A stretch of 64,000 nt of DNA from Episyrphus balteatus (lineage: Eukaryota > Arthropoda > Insecta > Diptera > Syrphidae), in contig NC_079137.1 in assembly GCF_945859705.1 (NCBI RefSeq), positions 78,141,150 to 78,205,149 on the forward strand, written 5' to 3'. Shown here in pieces: positions 23,376 to 37,635 of this stretch. Below the pieces are notes generated by a model. It saw only the letters and a program-made list of their open reading frames with translations. It searched no databases and was not told the DNA's origin. The translations under genes and the position numbers were made by a program. How positions within the stretch are numbered: the first letter of the stretch is position 1; each line of letters starts with the position of its first letter.

Positions 23376-24480
23376 GTGTTTTATGTTTGCCGTACTGTGG
23401 CGTACTGCATTTTTAAATACTAAAGTACTGCCTACTCTAAAGGTGAAACGACAGCCCTGCTACCCAGGGCGATAGCGTCATAATCCCTTTGACATTCTTG
23501 TCAAAAAGTAAATTTTCATACCCACCCTCCCATAAGAAGTATAACTTCAAAAAGAAAAGTAGAGTAGGTAGTTTTATTTTAAGAAGGCAAAATGTATTAA
23601 ATAGGGCAAGTTTAAACTGTATAAAAGACTAATGCAAAGCATTGCTAGTACAACATTATGCAATGCTTGGAAAGAAAGTAAAGGCATTTCCAAAAGTTAA
23701 GCACTTAATTTATGGTATTCTATATAACAATAAGAATTTAACTAATGCAATATATTTATTATGAAAGAAGACCGCTGAATGTAGTAATCCCTTCAAATAA
23801 TTTTTGATATTTTAATCACTCATACGCCCTAGTGCTCATCTTAATAATCACGTTTATTACTTTAAAGTGGTTCGGGGGTTGATATAATTTTTAATTTTTT
23901 TTTATTTTTCCTGGTAAATGTCAAAGCTTTTTAATCCCATAATTTTATTTCCAGTTGATAATTATATAAAGGAGTATTCCATATGTATTTATCTTTAAAA
24001 ATTAATTTTTTAATTTAAGAAAAAAAATCTTTTAATTTTCTAACAATATTCTGTTTCATTATCTGTAACTTTTCTGTCTTGAAAGTCAGCTAATAAAATT
24101 TCCATATCCATTAACAAAGTCAAAACAGATTCGCCCTATTTTCAACACTCTGCTACACATTTTACCTGTTTAAGTCTATGTGTCCAAAATCGAAAACACT
24201 TGAAAAAAAAAAAAATGTCCTCCACTGACATAAATCCTAGAAAAATATTCGCCACTTTTAAAAGAAAACCTCTTACAATCTTAAAAAAGTTTCTCAATAA
24301 AAAAAGTGATTCTCAATTCATGGCCCATACCTTTACATTATACAAAAAATAAACTTCATGCTCCTTGATAGTCTAATTTAAATAAAATATTCTCAATATC
24401 CCTTAGGTTCTTTTTTTTTTTTGTATTCTAAGAACACAAAATAAAAAGCCATTTGTTCCACTAAGTAAGCAAATTCCTAT
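23376..24480. other. A+T-rich stretch
   Basis: CACTCATACGCCCTAGTG near 23818 belongs to the dispersed motif group. No gene is recognised. Confidence 0.5.
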
Positions 24481-26140
24481 AGCAAAGTACTCTTTGTTTA
24501 GCTTCAAGATACACATTCAAACACATACACCTCAAGACACCTCCTCTTCTTGTAACTCCTTTTTTTTTTCGTTTCTTCAACGACTACGACAACGATGAAA
24601 AAACCAAACGCAATCGAAATTCAATAAAACATGTTCGCATTGCAAATTAAAACAATAAACACGCCCCAAAGAATCATAACGACCAACGCGCCACTTTATA
24701 TGCGACAAATACTTCTTCTCTGCCACGAGACAACAACAACAACCCGACTATAAGGACAAAGTCGCAGAGGAAAAAGCCAATTTATGAGGCACTATGGCCA
24801 TAAGGATACTCGAAGGATACCTTCTGCTTTCGTACCGCTTCCGCTCGCTGCCGACTTTGACTCCCCCTTGTGCCGGCCGCAAACAAACAAAGACACCCAA
24901 CAACCATTGTTGCCACTTGGCTTTGCAATGAGCTTTATTGGTTGCAAATTTACGTAAACAATATTCATGGGTGATGTCCTTCCTCCCCCAAAAAGAGAGA
25001 TATCTTCCTGACTTAAAAAAGTAGAAAGAAGAAGTGGGAATCCTTTCTCGCGAGGAGCGGATTGAAAGGATTTCCGCCTCATTGAAACGCTCTATGCTGG
25101 GGATGGCGGGTGTGAGTATCTTAGTGAGCGTATACCGATGAATCGGTTTGATTTCGTCCTTATGCACATTATCGTAAAAATATTTTTAAAAAACGTATTT
25201 CCATATTCGATGGCAAAAATCGAAAAATTTCATATCAAGGAAACCGGAAATAGGCCTCAATTTGTGCATTTAGGCCAAATGTCGTTCATTGTGTCGTAAT
25301 CTTTCCTTCGAAACGAAAAATACAACAACAACAATCGATGTCGTCCTTCGTCCTTTTTGAATCTGCAATTTTGACTTTTTACCCAAAAAAGTTTCTTCTT
25401 CGTTGTGGGAAAGAGGCAAAGAGGCTTTATGGAATCCTAATGACGATCATCATCGAAGTTCGAAGGACGAATTGCTGCTGTTATAGGGTCCTTTCTATGC
25501 TGCTGGTTGTTTTCGGTGTATTTTAGTTTTTGGGGAAACTTTAGCCATTTTGCCATCATATTTATTTATGGTAATTTTATTATCGGTCTGTGTTCATCGG
25601 CCCGCGGTATTTTGTCCTTTCCCGTTCCGCGGTTCGGTTAGTTTTTAGTTCGATGGCAGCAAAGAGATTCTATCCTTATGTTTGTTTTTATAGCTTCCGA
25701 AACGGTTTAGTATGATTGTCCTTTATAGAAAAGCAAGAAGTCACAATAACACATTTCTATAAATATGTGTGTGTTGGTAGAAAGTCAAATTAATATATGA
25801 GAAATAGAGAAAAGGACATTTTCTTCAAGGATACCGACGAAGGAAGTGTATTTATTTATATTTTATCCAAGAAAACAAGTAAAATTATACAAGCAACTGC
25901 AATGTCTCTGCAGTTTTTGTCTTTATTTGTTTTCTTTTGTAGATTTGTTAGAGATATTTGGCTCTATGTGTGTATTTGTGTGATTGCATTACTGCCCTCT
26001 CTCTTTTATATAATGTATATATTTGTCCGCTTTTAGCGATATTCGAAAAAGGACAAATAAATAAACAAACAAACACAAAACTGTGTGTGTGTGTTGCAAA
26101 CACGATGAGACATTGCAAATAGGTTTTGAAAAATATTTGC
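24481..26140. promoter_or_regulatory. G+C-richer island with TCGTCCTT cluster
   Basis: The octamer TCGTCCTT/AAGGACGA occurs four times (25154, 25341, 25348, 25463). AAGGATAC variants lie near 24786, 24800 and 25829. CAACAACAAC and ACGACGAC runs are frequent. A 139-codon frame on the minus strand (24748-25167) overlaps a second frame and shows no domain, so it is not called a gene. Most likely regulatory or 5' untranslated DNA. Confidence 0.4.
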
Positions 26141-28144
26141 ATAACATAAGCGGATGTTTCTTTGCGAATTATATAGAAGAGAACTTTTCGTAAGGTTAGA
26201 TATGGTATGATATGGAATATATTTACTCTTGTTTTTTTTTTTTTAGTGATTCAAGAAAATTTGGGGGAGGAAATGCAGAGAATGCAGAAAAATGAATTAA
26301 ACTTACATTAAATGAGACTAAATTATTTCGAAATTATAAAGAAGTCTCAAAGACTTGAAACAAAGGAAGAGCGAATGAAATTCAGAAAATTACAATAATT
26401 TTGATTTTATTTCCGAAGTAGTTTTTTAGTAGATTATCACACTTATTTTTAAATAAATATGGTAATATGATTCAGGATATTTGAAAATTGTATCTTTTCT
26501 TATTTTAGTTAAAATAAAACTGATTAGATTAGAGAACAAAAATTTTAAAATTTAGCATACCTATAAAATTTTTGGTACAAACTCCATTAATTTTGAATCT
26601 CTTCTTCTTCAAAAAATATTACTATAAATATTAAATAAGTTTCCAAAATTTGAACAAAATCAAAAATTGTTTTTTGGCATTTTAAGAAAGCCAAGAATTT
26701 GTAGCTTCATAAGGTATTTGTTTTTATTCAAAATTTTGCTAATTTTGTAATTTTTTGCAGAACACTGGAATAGTACTTTTCAAATTTACAATAATTGAAT
26801 TAAACAATGGCCCTTTAGATATTGCTTGTGAAAAAATATTTAACACTCTTGCTGAACTCCTTCCATTTCTCGGGACGAATTTTTTTTTTTTATTTCCTCA
26901 AAAAGGTTTCTTTCGATTTTAATTAGTAAAACAAAGGACTGGGTTGCAGTTACTTGCAATTTTGGTAAAGTTACCTATAACGACAAATTAAATTTTCAAA
27001 AAAAAAAAATTAGGTATAAATATCCAAAAATATGTTTCTTGAAAACATAAAATTTGATCTTAGTCTTTTGTAAGAAATGCGGAAATATAGGAACACGTTA
27101 GTAGTAACAAAATTAAAAAAATTGATTTTATTTGCTAAATTTTACTATAAAACACACAAATGCTTTTGAAATACATTTACTTTTTCCTTTTTTTCTGACT
27201 TTGTCAGAATTTAAGCATAAAGGATTTAAGAGGTTAAGGAGTTCAAAATTGTCAAAACTATATTTTTTTCATTTTTTTTTTTTAGAATCAATTTTTATAA
27301 AGAACAAGATTAAAATTTTGTTTTATGGTGTTGATTAATAATAATCAAAAAATTAGTATACCTATTTACTTTTTCTTTGAATATTTTAAACGACTTTATA
27401 TTTTTTTATTTCTTTCGAACTAAATCTATTCAAATTTGCGTATTCAAATTATTTTAAAAATCCAAGCAAATTCAATTTTCATTTCCACTTTGAGGAGGTG
27501 ATTTCCAAAACCAGCTATCTGACCTGATACCTGAAGGTAGTTTTGAGTAAAATGCCAAAAACCTTTACTTCGTAATACAGAAGATATAGAGCAAAATAAT
27601 CTTCTACATATTTATTCTTTACGAAATTTTAAAAATATTGAAAATTCCTTATTAAAAAGTCGGTATATCTGCTTTTGGAATTATAATTGAATTATGTCTT
27701 CTTTTGGAAGTAAAATTATTAAAAAAATCTTCTTTTGCAGGTAAAATCACGATTTTTTCTGATTTTTTGTAAATACAAATACACCTTTATCAATATCAGT
27801 ATTTTAGTTTATAACAAGAAACAAAGATACATTTTTATAAATGAAATTGAATTAAAATGCGTTTCTGGATCGCACGTACTTGCTCTTGTAATTTGGAGTG
27901 TCTATTTTGGTTATTTGAATAGCTCTATAATTCATTTTTTTAAATGATAAGAAATAACATTCTGTAAATTTTGAAAAAAATTGGTACGAAATAAGCTAAA
28001 AAATAAGTCAATTTTCGCGAAAAACCACATCGCAATTTCCATTATCCAAATTTTTGAGAAAAACTAAAAACACAGATTCTTAATATTATTTACTAAAACC
28101 CTTAAGTACACAAAATTTAATTAAGATCGTTAGACCGTTTAGGT
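26141..28144. other. A+T-rich stretch
   Basis: No gene, RNA or element end is recognised. The text becomes repeat-like from about 27480. Confidence 0.5.
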
Positions 28145-29480
28145 CTTAGCACGGTGTACCTACAGATGGACGGACGGAACTAAGTAATGACGAAAACTAC
28201 TTCTGTAACTCCTCCATCATCGTAATGTGACATTTTATCATACGCCAAATTGATATTTTTTATACTGAAGAGGCCTTATTGGAAAGAACATTTTGCATAG
28301 GCCATTTTGGAAAAAAACATTTGGTGTTCAATAGGCTGAAATCCTCCTTTAAATAAAACTATACTTTTCTAAAGGATTTTTGTATGCTGATTCCGAATCC
28401 GAAGTCAGAATTGATCTAGCACGTCACGTTTTTTAGATATTCCCGTTAGAAAATCTCAAAAACCCATTTTTTTTGCTGTTTTCGAAGAAATATTTTGGCG
28501 TAATGTAATATTTTTCAATTAAAATTGTTATGGTTTATAAAAAAACTTATTTTTTTCTTTCAAATTCAGTTTCAATCTTCTCAATATCTCTTTTCTTCTC
28601 CGAGATATCTTAATTTAAGTAAGTTTAGTAGGTTTGGCATATCTTATCATAAAAAAAACTGATCTCTAAAAATTAATATATCTTTCTCCCTAGAACAAAA
28701 ATATACTTTTCTAATGGACTTTAGTATGCTGATTTTGAATCCGAACTCAAAAAATTTCGGTCAGCTCGGGTTTGTGAGATATAGTAGTTTTTATTGAGAT
28801 TTTCTAAGAAAAAACTTGATTTTGTGATACTTTAATGCGTATATCTTAAAATCCTCACGTGATAGAATTTTTTTGACTTCGGATTCTAACTCAGCACATC
28901 AAAAACTACAAGAAAAGTATACTTTTGTTTCTAGAAAAAACAAATATGAAGCTTTACAAGGCAGTTTATCGAATGGTTTATTACAAATAAGATATTTCTA
29001 AATAGATAAATAGTATATAAAATTACAAAACACGTAAAAATTTTGTTAAAAGATTTTATTATGGTTTTCTTTACAAATTTGACTTTTTAAATGTAATGGG
29101 CGTTGATATTTTACATTTTCCTTAATTAAGGTGTTTTTGTTCATGTTGGATTTACTAAAAAGTAAAGGATTTCGATATTTCTGCTTTTTTTATAAATCAG
29201 TATTTTAAAATATGAGTAAACATTAATGTAAAAGGACATATTTGGTGTCAATCGATAGGCCATATTACGAGGAATAAGTCCTCCAAATTTGAGCTCATTG
29301 CTACAAATAGTTTGAATTTTGCACGAGTTCAAATAAATCTAAAAGGTTGATTTTTTAGAAACTACCCACATTTTTCAAAAATCATTTTTACAAAAATGGT
29401 ACCTGATAGAATTTTTCTGAAACCAGATTTAGATTCAGGAAAGTCCAATCTTTCATAATATCAAAAAATTATTTGAAGGA
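28145..29480. repeat. Interspersed repeat with inverted CCGAATCCGAAGTC blocks
   Basis: Starts around CAGATGGACGGACGG (about 28163). ATACTTTTCTAAAGGA...GAATCCGAAGTC (about 28362-28405) recurs as ATACTTTTCTAATGGA...GAATCCGAACTC (about 28702-28745). It recurs in reverse as GACTTCGGATTC...AGAAAAGTATAC (about 28874-28923). A weaker relative sits near 29400. Such inverted blocks suggest a foldback or Helitron-like remnant; class uncertain. No open frame. Confidence 0.5.
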
Positions 29481-30610
29481 GAAAAAAAAGTTAAATTTTG
29501 CAGACCAGTGTTATTACTGTTTTCGGTTACACCAAAAAACAGTTATTTTCTATTATTTAAATTTTCTTACAAATGCTTTCGTCTACTTATTATAAGAAAT
29601 GAAGAACTTAAGTTATTTCGATATACCTCTAATTACTATCAGGGTGTCTCACCGTCAACGTCGCAATCGATAACCATGGGTTCCTAAGAAATTTATTTCT
29701 ATGTTGAAATACTTATGAGTTAATTTCCTGGTTTTCAGTTTGTTCTGGAATTATAACGTTTTTCATGCTTTTCGTTGTTTTTTTTTTTGCTTAAATATAC
29801 CAGTTTTTTATCAAACTTCAACTGGATTTAAAAATTTTATTTTATTTCAAATTCAAGTTTAATAATGGTTTTAACTTATTAATAGTTTTTATCCTGATCA
29901 TTTAACGGTTTTTCCGGATTTTTTGTTAACCAAAAGGAAATTTAATCATTTTTGGGAGTTTTTTTTCTACTATTTTACTTTAGCATTATTCTATTCAGCA
30001 AATTTGCGTTATTGAGTAATTTTTTTCTGATTATAAAACATCACTTTATTTCTTTTTAATATTACATAGCAATTTTTCAACCGAATTTGGGATATTTCAA
30101 TTAAAAAAAAAAAAAAAAAAAATCAAGTAAATGTTAATTTGTTTTGTGATTTAGTAATAAATAATATTTTGATTTTTTTTTCTGTATCTATAATTTTTTT
30201 TTTAATTTTTCTGTTAAGTAATAGAATTTTTTTAATGAAAATTGGCTTAGATTTTAAAAATAAAACTTTTTATTTTTTACAATATTCTTCTAAGTTTTCT
30301 AAAATAAAAACTCTGGAACCATTCATATCATACCCTATTAATTAAAATTTAAAATCACATCTCACATTCTAAAAGGGAAAACAAAAGGCTTTCATAAAAT
30401 TTAAAACCGACAACCAATATGCTTGAATAGTTTCAAACAATTCTATAAAAAAAAATATAAATAACAAAAAATTGAAAAAGGGATAGAAAATCAAATCAAA
30501 CATAATAAAAACATTAAAACAAAACAAATGAACTAAATAACACATACATATCTCTCTAAAAAAAAGTAACAAACAGACACATACTTCATAGGCATATTTG
30601 TAAAAAATCA
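29481..30610. other. A+T-rich stretch
   Basis: Poly-A and poly-T tracts. Frames of up to about 97 codons are Phe/Ile/Lys-rich and judged non-coding. Confidence 0.5.
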
Positions 30611-30950
30611 TCATTCGAAAAAAAAAAATAGTATAAGCGGACGGCATGAGAAAGGATTCCAATTGAGTGTTTCTTTTTTTTTTTTGTTTTATTACATATT
30701 TTTTTTTTAATGTTTTTTGTCAATAGAATTTTTGGCCGCCCGTCGTCGCTATATCGCCACCACTTGTTTCCGCAGAACGACACAACCATTTGTATCTGTT
30801 TAATGTTTGTCCGGCAATCTGGGCAATATTTGCCCAACTGAGTTATTTTGTATATACATTTTTTTTTTGTTGCTATATTGGTCGTCTGTAAAAATTTTTA
30901 ACGTTTGACTAGAAAAAGAATTTCGTCCTTTTTTGAAAGAGAAACAAATA
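30611..30950. promoter_or_regulatory. Small G+C-richer island
   Basis: About 300 bp, with GCCGCCCGTCGTCGC at 30735 and TCGTCCTT at 30923-30930. It resembles the other islands in composition and octamer content. Confidence 0.3.
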
Positions 30951-31900
30951 AATGTGTGCTTTATAGTAAAAACTATTTTGTTTGTTGCAAAATTTTATTT
31001 ATTTGCTTTTTGTGTTACAAAAAAAAAAATTTAAAGTTGGAGGCAGAATAAAAAAAAATAATGGTAAATAGTTGAAATTTACAAATGTATCCGCTACGTG
31101 CTTTGTCTACTTGAAATTCTACTCATATCTATGGTTGGCAGAGATATTTCATTTTTTAAATTGACTTGTTTAAGGTAGAAATTGCCATGAGCAAATTGTA
31201 ACAAAAAGTTACCCTTTTTATATGACATTATCATTCTTTGTAAGTTATGTATGTTGTCAAGGTAACGTTAAAAAATTAGCTAATTTTGTAATGTACCACT
31301 TTGTCAGTTCAATGTGTTTATATTTCTTTTGAAAATTAGTTTAAATAAAATACACGACTGGGAGGCATGAGGCTTGCTCTCATAGTTCAAGGCTGTTTTA
31401 ATTAGCATTGGAATTGTTTTATAAGTTAAGTATAGGTGAAAGAACATACAAAAATTTAAATAGTTTTTTGTTATAAGTTTCTAGACTCTCTTCAAACTCT
31501 CTTCAAAATTGATAGTTAAGCGTTTTGGGTGATTAAATTAGAAATTCCAATTTATTTTTTAATAACTTAAACTTACTAAATTTCTCATTGACATAGGTAG
31601 GTACTAACAAAAACAGAAAACCTTTAATCTCTCAAAAATGGCTCTAAATTTTGTTTTAATTTTCTGGTAAATATTTAATAGATTTTTGAAAAGTTAGAAA
31701 AATTTAATAATATAAACCGATTTGTGAAAAATTAACTTATTTTTGATTACTTAAATGGCTCAGAACTTCAAACTAAATTAATGGTCTGTATCTTTATCAT
31801 TCGCGATGAACGGTTTTCAAAGTCTTTAAAATTAATTTTCTTCCATAAACAAAGCAAAATTTCTTTCAAATTCAGCATTTATGAATCAAGAAACGATTGA
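30951..31900. other. A+T-rich stretch
   Basis: Nothing recognisable. Confidence 0.5.
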
Positions 31901-31901
31901 A

Positions 31902-33546
31902 CGATTTTTTTTGACGTGATAACGTCTTATAAATCGATGAACCATGGCAGCCACCACACTTTTACAGTGCGGCAAAAATTTCAATTAAAAATTAAAAATA
32001 AACTATATTAGAGATAAAAAAATCTTCTATAGCTTATTTGAAAGAAAATAACCTAAAGTTGAATACATTTGAAGGATTTAAAAAAAAATCCATCTTTTAA
32101 TAGGGTAAATAGGGGTAAAACAAAATTGCAAAAAATTGGTTATTTTCTAAACACGACAATGTTATAAGTTGAATTTTTTTTAATCGATAGATAAAATTAT
32201 AACAAGACTGACAATGGTATTGAAAAAAATTCTAAAAAATTTCAAAACCGAGTTATAAATGGTTTTCAAAAACTAAAACATGAAGTAGACCTTTGACGAA
32301 TAAGTGATTATAGATAGGGGAAATTTTTTTTGACAATTTTGAAAACGTCATTCGAAAGATAATAAAAAAAAAAAGTTAAGGGTCTGATACGGATTTTTTT
32401 TAAGTCTCTGCGTTTCGAAATATGAATTTTTGAAAAATACCTACTTATTTTGGGGTATTTTTTGGTGAGTTTTTAATTTTTGAAATTTTTCGTAGCGTTC
32501 AAAAAATCTCAAACTTATAGACCATGTAGTCTATGACTGTGAGCATACATGTGCGAAAAAAATGATTTTTGACCGAATAACAGTAAAAACAAGTTTTTTT
32601 TGTCCCAAGTTTTTTGACGTTTTTGACTGTTTTTTTATTTTTATCTTTTTTTCTTCAACAGTTGAATAAATGAAACTTATAATGTAGATAGATAATAGAC
32701 AGGACTATATTTGTGTAGAATTTCAATCAATTTTGTAAACACAATTTTTAGATAACGGTAAAATAAAGTTCTATTTTTTAACAGTTTATATCTTTTAATC
32801 CAGAGTAAATACAAATTTGATTTAACTTTATTGAGCATCCTGATGATATTACCTTTCATTTGATATACCACACATAACTATACATTCACTACAAGCTACA
32901 CAATGTTAAATTAAAAAACTTACGAAATACCTCAAAACACCTGTGGAGATCTGTTGATCATGAACAGCCACCAGTGTGGGAACTACCGTAATCTCAGTTT
33001 GGAATTTCGACATGGTTGGCTTTAAAAAATTATAATTTTTTTTCTAGGCATCGCAGAAATAAGATTGAAACGTCATTTGAAAGGTGAATTAATGAACTTT
33101 CACATGATATAAAAATTTGTATAGGTTGTCATTGAAAAAATTGATCCAATAGCGTTAGAAGATAAAATTATATGTTTTTTGCCTTTTTTGATGAAAATTG
33201 ATCAAGTTGAAAAAATTCTATATTTTGAGCTGAAGCAATAAGCTTTCAGGTGGTATAAAATTTATTATAGGTTGTTATATCAAAAAAATGGATTTTTGGG
33301 TGATGGAAGTGATTTTTTCACTTATTTCATAAGAAATGATTGTTTTTAATAAATTATTTTAATACTTTTTGCGCATTGCAAAAACTTTAAAACTGTTTTA
33401 TTCTTTAGAAGAAATATTTGGCTTTTTAATAGTATAATTTTTTTTGTAAGAGAAAAGAAAAAATTGAATTTTGTTTAGCTTTTTTTTGTAAATTATGATT
33501 TTTGAAATAAATAAACACTTCAATTGACTCATTTTAAACAAAAGTC
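31902..33546 (+). mobile_element. ACGTGATAACGTC family, copy B (longest)
   Basis: Begins at GACGTGATAACGTC (31913-31926), followed by ATGGCAGCCACCAC. It has the landmark CCGTAATCTCAGT near 32986 and ends near TCAATTGACTCATTTTAAAC, which matches, in inverse, the inner left side of copy A. The distal terminal motif seen in A is missing. The GCACT...AGTGC hairpin present in A and C is lost here. At about 1.65 kb this is the best template of the family, but no open frame is present. Confidence 0.6.
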
Positions 33547-34660
33547 TTAAGTTAAAATTTTGTTCATTAATTTATTATAAAAGAAATGTAATAAAGGACT
33601 AAAAATTGTTTTTAAAATCACGAAAACAACTTTTTGAATGTTTTTAGTTTGGGAACTAAGTATCTTCGCTTTTTAATTTTATGTGTATCAATTTTTTTTT
33701 TTCAATAATGTAGAAACTGTTATTTTTAAATAGTTTTTTTTTTTTTTAATAAATAATTTAAATTTTTAAATTTTCAAAATTTTTTTATAATAATAAAAAA
33801 AAAAACACAATTTATTCACACTCCATTAAATTTAAACCCGCCATTAAAAATGGGAAATTTTATTTATTGATAGAACTGACAATAGAAAAATAAATTAAGA
33901 CGAATTGTTCGAGTGAAAATGGTGGATTCTCTTTTGGACACAACATCAATTTTATTGGCTTACTTTTAAGTCAAATGTAGGTGTACATTTCTTATTACCT
34001 TAGGAAATCTTGCCAAGTAGGTAACACAAAGAATCTTCATAATCGTAACAAAAACATACAAGATACAGCCTTAGGAAAAATAAAATCTGAGTAATTTTGG
34101 TCCTTTGAGCCGGATAAATAACCGTAGCTTTTTACTAAGCTCATAATTTAAAAGGAATATTAAATAAAAGAACATTTAAAAATTTCTACCTACCTATAAA
34201 CCAGATTTGAATATTATTATAAAATATTGTGTAACGAAACTTTACACCTGCTGCCAATTTGATCATCAAATATTTGCCTTTTTTTTAATTTTTTGCTGTC
34301 ACTTTTACTTGAAAAAAGTAATAAAAAAAAAAAGAAAATGCAATTAAATTTTATGTGTAACTAATCAGTTTGAACAAGAATAAATTAAAAAAATTTTAAT
34401 TGAGACTAAATAACAAATAAAAAAGCTAGACGACACACATGAAAAATATTTATTCAATAAATTCAAAATGCTGCCGTTAAAAATGCATTGCATATGCATG
34501 GATTTTATTTTTTTTTTCGCTCTCTATTCCAACTATCATTCATTAAATTTTCCAATAAAATTGAAATTATGTCACAAAATATTTGAATTTTATCCCTTTT
34601 TTCCAACTATCCTTTTCAAAAAATTAAAAAAAAAACACCAAAAGCTGATTGAAATATAAA
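33547..34660. other. A+T-rich stretch
   Basis: Nothing recognisable. Confidence 0.5.
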
Positions 34661-35930
34661 TTTTAACAAGAAATCAAACAAAAACGACAAAATAAAAAAA
34701 AAAAACAAAAGAAGTACACAAATGTGTCAGCTGCTGTGTCAAAATAGTTGGTTGAACTTCTGCACCTGCCGCTCTTTCTCTTTCCGAGTGCCAGGTTATT
34801 AAATATCAATATTTTGCTGGAATTGTTATTAATTTCATGGAAATTCGCCAAAAAATCATCAATAATCTGAAAGAGGCAAAAAAAAAAAAAAAAAAATTAT
34901 CGAGAAAATATATGAATATGCAAAATTCACATACACAACACACGCCAGGCTATCAAGTGACATTATTATGAATCGACGTCCTTTTTCCATGAGTGTGTGT
35001 AAGAGTGTTTGTATGGAAATATCCTTCGGGATTAATCCTGGCTGCTGACTGCTGCTGTGTCATATGTGTATCGATTCTGTCAGTTTCGCTAATTTTTTTC
35101 TGTTTTTTTTTTTTTTAATTCAACTCTTTTTCTTTTGGACCGGAAAATCACATTTTTTTTAAACGCTGCTATCCCACCACCGCCGCCACAGATCCTTCTG
35201 GAAAAGAATAAACAAACAAAAAGGATATAATTTTATGCGATTAAAATCCAATTGAGATAAATGATGAAAAATGACTTTTAATACGTTTCCCATCAGTTCG
35301 TGTGGCGTTGTGTTATATAGCAAGCATACTCGCGAGTTTTTCTGTGTTGGTATGTGTGTGTGTCTGTATAGATGATGGTTATTATCCTTTTTGTTGTGGT
35401 TAAAGGATTTTTTTCTGATGGTTTGTTCTTTATGATAGACGAGGAGAGTGGAAGAGTTAGCAGATGGCAGAGGGGCTTTGATTTCTCAATCAAGAAAAAT
35501 TCGGATGACAATTTATTGAAAATCTTTTTATACGATAAATCGGTTTGCCTATTGTTTTGGCATTAAGTCGCAATGGGGGATCAACATGGGGGGAAATTAT
35601 TGTTTTTCCTGATTGTTGTTTGACTATATAATACGCCAGAATGGGAACAGTTAGTAAATTTTTATTCTTTTCATTTTGTTTGTTTGTTTTTTTCATACAA
35701 AAACTGCAAACAGGGCAGGTTTTATCACCAGAATGATGACGATAAACAAATATGTGGTTGGGATTTATTTTTTTTTTATGTATTTGTGGAGGAATTGTAT
35801 ATTTGCATTTTTTTTTCAACTCTTTACGCAGAGAATGACACATATGGCTGTGATGAATTCGTCAAGAGGTCATTGGTTTTTATGCAATATGGAATAAATT
35901 TACTTTATTTTTTTGTTTAATGTTGATTGA
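34661..35930. promoter_or_regulatory. G+C-richer island
   Basis: Composition is shifted from the flanks. It holds several TATCCTT/AAGGATA words (about 35024, 35222, 35388), ACGTCCTTTTT near 34977, CCACCACCGCCGCCAC near 35175 and GT-rich runs. Overlapping frames on both strands look like noise. Confidence 0.3.
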
Positions 35931-36195
35931 TTGTGTCTTCAGATAAAAGTTGGTCTATATTTGAGGTTTAATATTGTTAAATTATTATTGTATGTAAAAG
36001 CTGGCAATAACTATTATAATATTTTATTTTTAAAGTTTTAAGTTTTTCAATACAAAAAAAAATATTACACATACACCACAGTGACCCATTTTAAATGTAG
36101 ATTAAACAAGACTATTTGTACAAAATGGAACAAACTTTCTCTTAAAGTTAAAGTAGTTTCGAGAGCTTATATTAAAATATTCATTAGAATAATTC

Positions 36196-36870
36196 TTTGG
36201 TGCTGGGTACAAAGGTGTTAAGTCAGAAAAGGTAATTTTGAGGAAAATGAAATTGAAGTTTCAATTTTTGTTTGTAAATCAGAATATTATTATTTTGAAA
36301 AAGTAATGATGCAGAACTATTATCTATAATTTCTTTTTTAATATCCATATGCTGTTGACCCGAAAATGACCGTTTTTTTTTTTTAAATTGCCTTGACTTA
36401 ACACTTAAGAGCCATTTAGCCTTCAAAAATAAACTTGGTCCAAATGCGTTAAGTCAAGAAAAATCTATGTTTACATTGATAACAAAGTTTAATTTATAAA
36501 CGAAAGTTGGAAATATCAATGTGATCAATTACCAAATGTGAGAATCCTTTTTGAACTAATATAATTCTGTAGAAAAATGACTTTTCGTTTTTTGTCTTCC
36601 TCTTGACTTAACGCCTTTGGATCGATTTTTTATTTAAAAATTAAAAATTAATGCAAAAAGAAAGGAGTTAAGTCAACTTACGCATTTAGTACCACACAAT
36701 TTTAAATTTTTTTGACTTAAAACCTTTGCACCGAGACATTTCTAATGGAAGGAGATACGCTAGAGCTATGGCGACAGGACCAAACGAAAGAGAAAAAAAA
36801 ACTGAGTAAAGTCCAATAAAAATCCGAAAATCGATTTTTTTGACTTAACCCCTTTGTACCCGGCAGCAAA
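36196..36870. mobile_element. Foldback element with GACTTAACNCCTTTG repeats
   Basis: Left end GGGTACAAAGGTGTTAAGTC (36205-36224) is mirrored by GACTTAACCCCTTTGTACCC near the right end (36842-36861). Further copies of the core lie inside in both orientations: TTGACTTAACACTTAAG near 36393, GCGTTAAGTCAAG near 36447, TTGACTTAACGCCTTTGG near 36604, GAGTTAAGTCAACTT near 36665 and TTGACTTAAAACCTTTGC near 36714. No clear target duplication and no coding frame. Confidence 0.65.
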
Positions 36871-37635
36871 CAATTATAATTTAATTTTAATTTTCTACTA
36901 AATGTAAATACCTATAAAAAGTAGTTTTTGTTAACGATAAAATTCTTGTATAGCAAAGAATTTTTGAAATTAAAACTTTTTGAAACATTTTTCAAGAAAA
37001 TTAGAACTGGTATGTCGCTCTGAAGAGAAAATAAATACCTACACAAAAAAAAATATTTAAAGAAAATGTCAAATAAAAATATTTCTATTGTTAACTTATT
37101 TTGTAAGATAATTAAGAACAAACGATAACATAGGAAAGCATTTTAATTTTTAAACCTGGTGATTAAAGGTTTTTTTTTTTAATATACAAGCATTTTTTTT
37201 AAATAAATCCATCATACATTATGAACAGAGACATCCAATCTGCTAACAATTTTAAATTGTATGTCTTAGGTACAAGTTTTATTTTACGCCTGTCAATAAG
37301 CATCAAATTTGGGGAAAATGACTCTATTCTGACTCATCATTTAATATGAAAATCTTGACAAAAATAAATTGATTTAAAGCAGGTATAAAGCAAATATTGT
37401 TTTCTCTGTTTGATTTCAAAGATTTCGGTGGAAATGCCTTCAAATGACCCAAACTGAGCAAAAGGCCTTACAAATCTGATTATTTTAATGCTTGAAAGTG
37501 TATCTCCACAGGACCGGCGAAACTTTTCAGGTTTAAATTCGACCAACCTTGACAAACAAACCTTAAATTTCTTTGCATAAGAAAAGCTACTACTACAGAA
37601 AAGCTTTAATTTGACGTGTAATTTTAATTTAAATA
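36871..37635. other. A+T-rich stretch
   Basis: A 112-codon minus-strand frame (37337-37675) has no domain signature and runs into the next repeat, so it is left out as a gene. Confidence 0.45.

Noticed and set aside
24748..25167. 139-codon minus-strand frame
   Set aside because: A second frame of 96 codons overlaps it, as expected from composition in an island; no domain or conserved pattern recognised.
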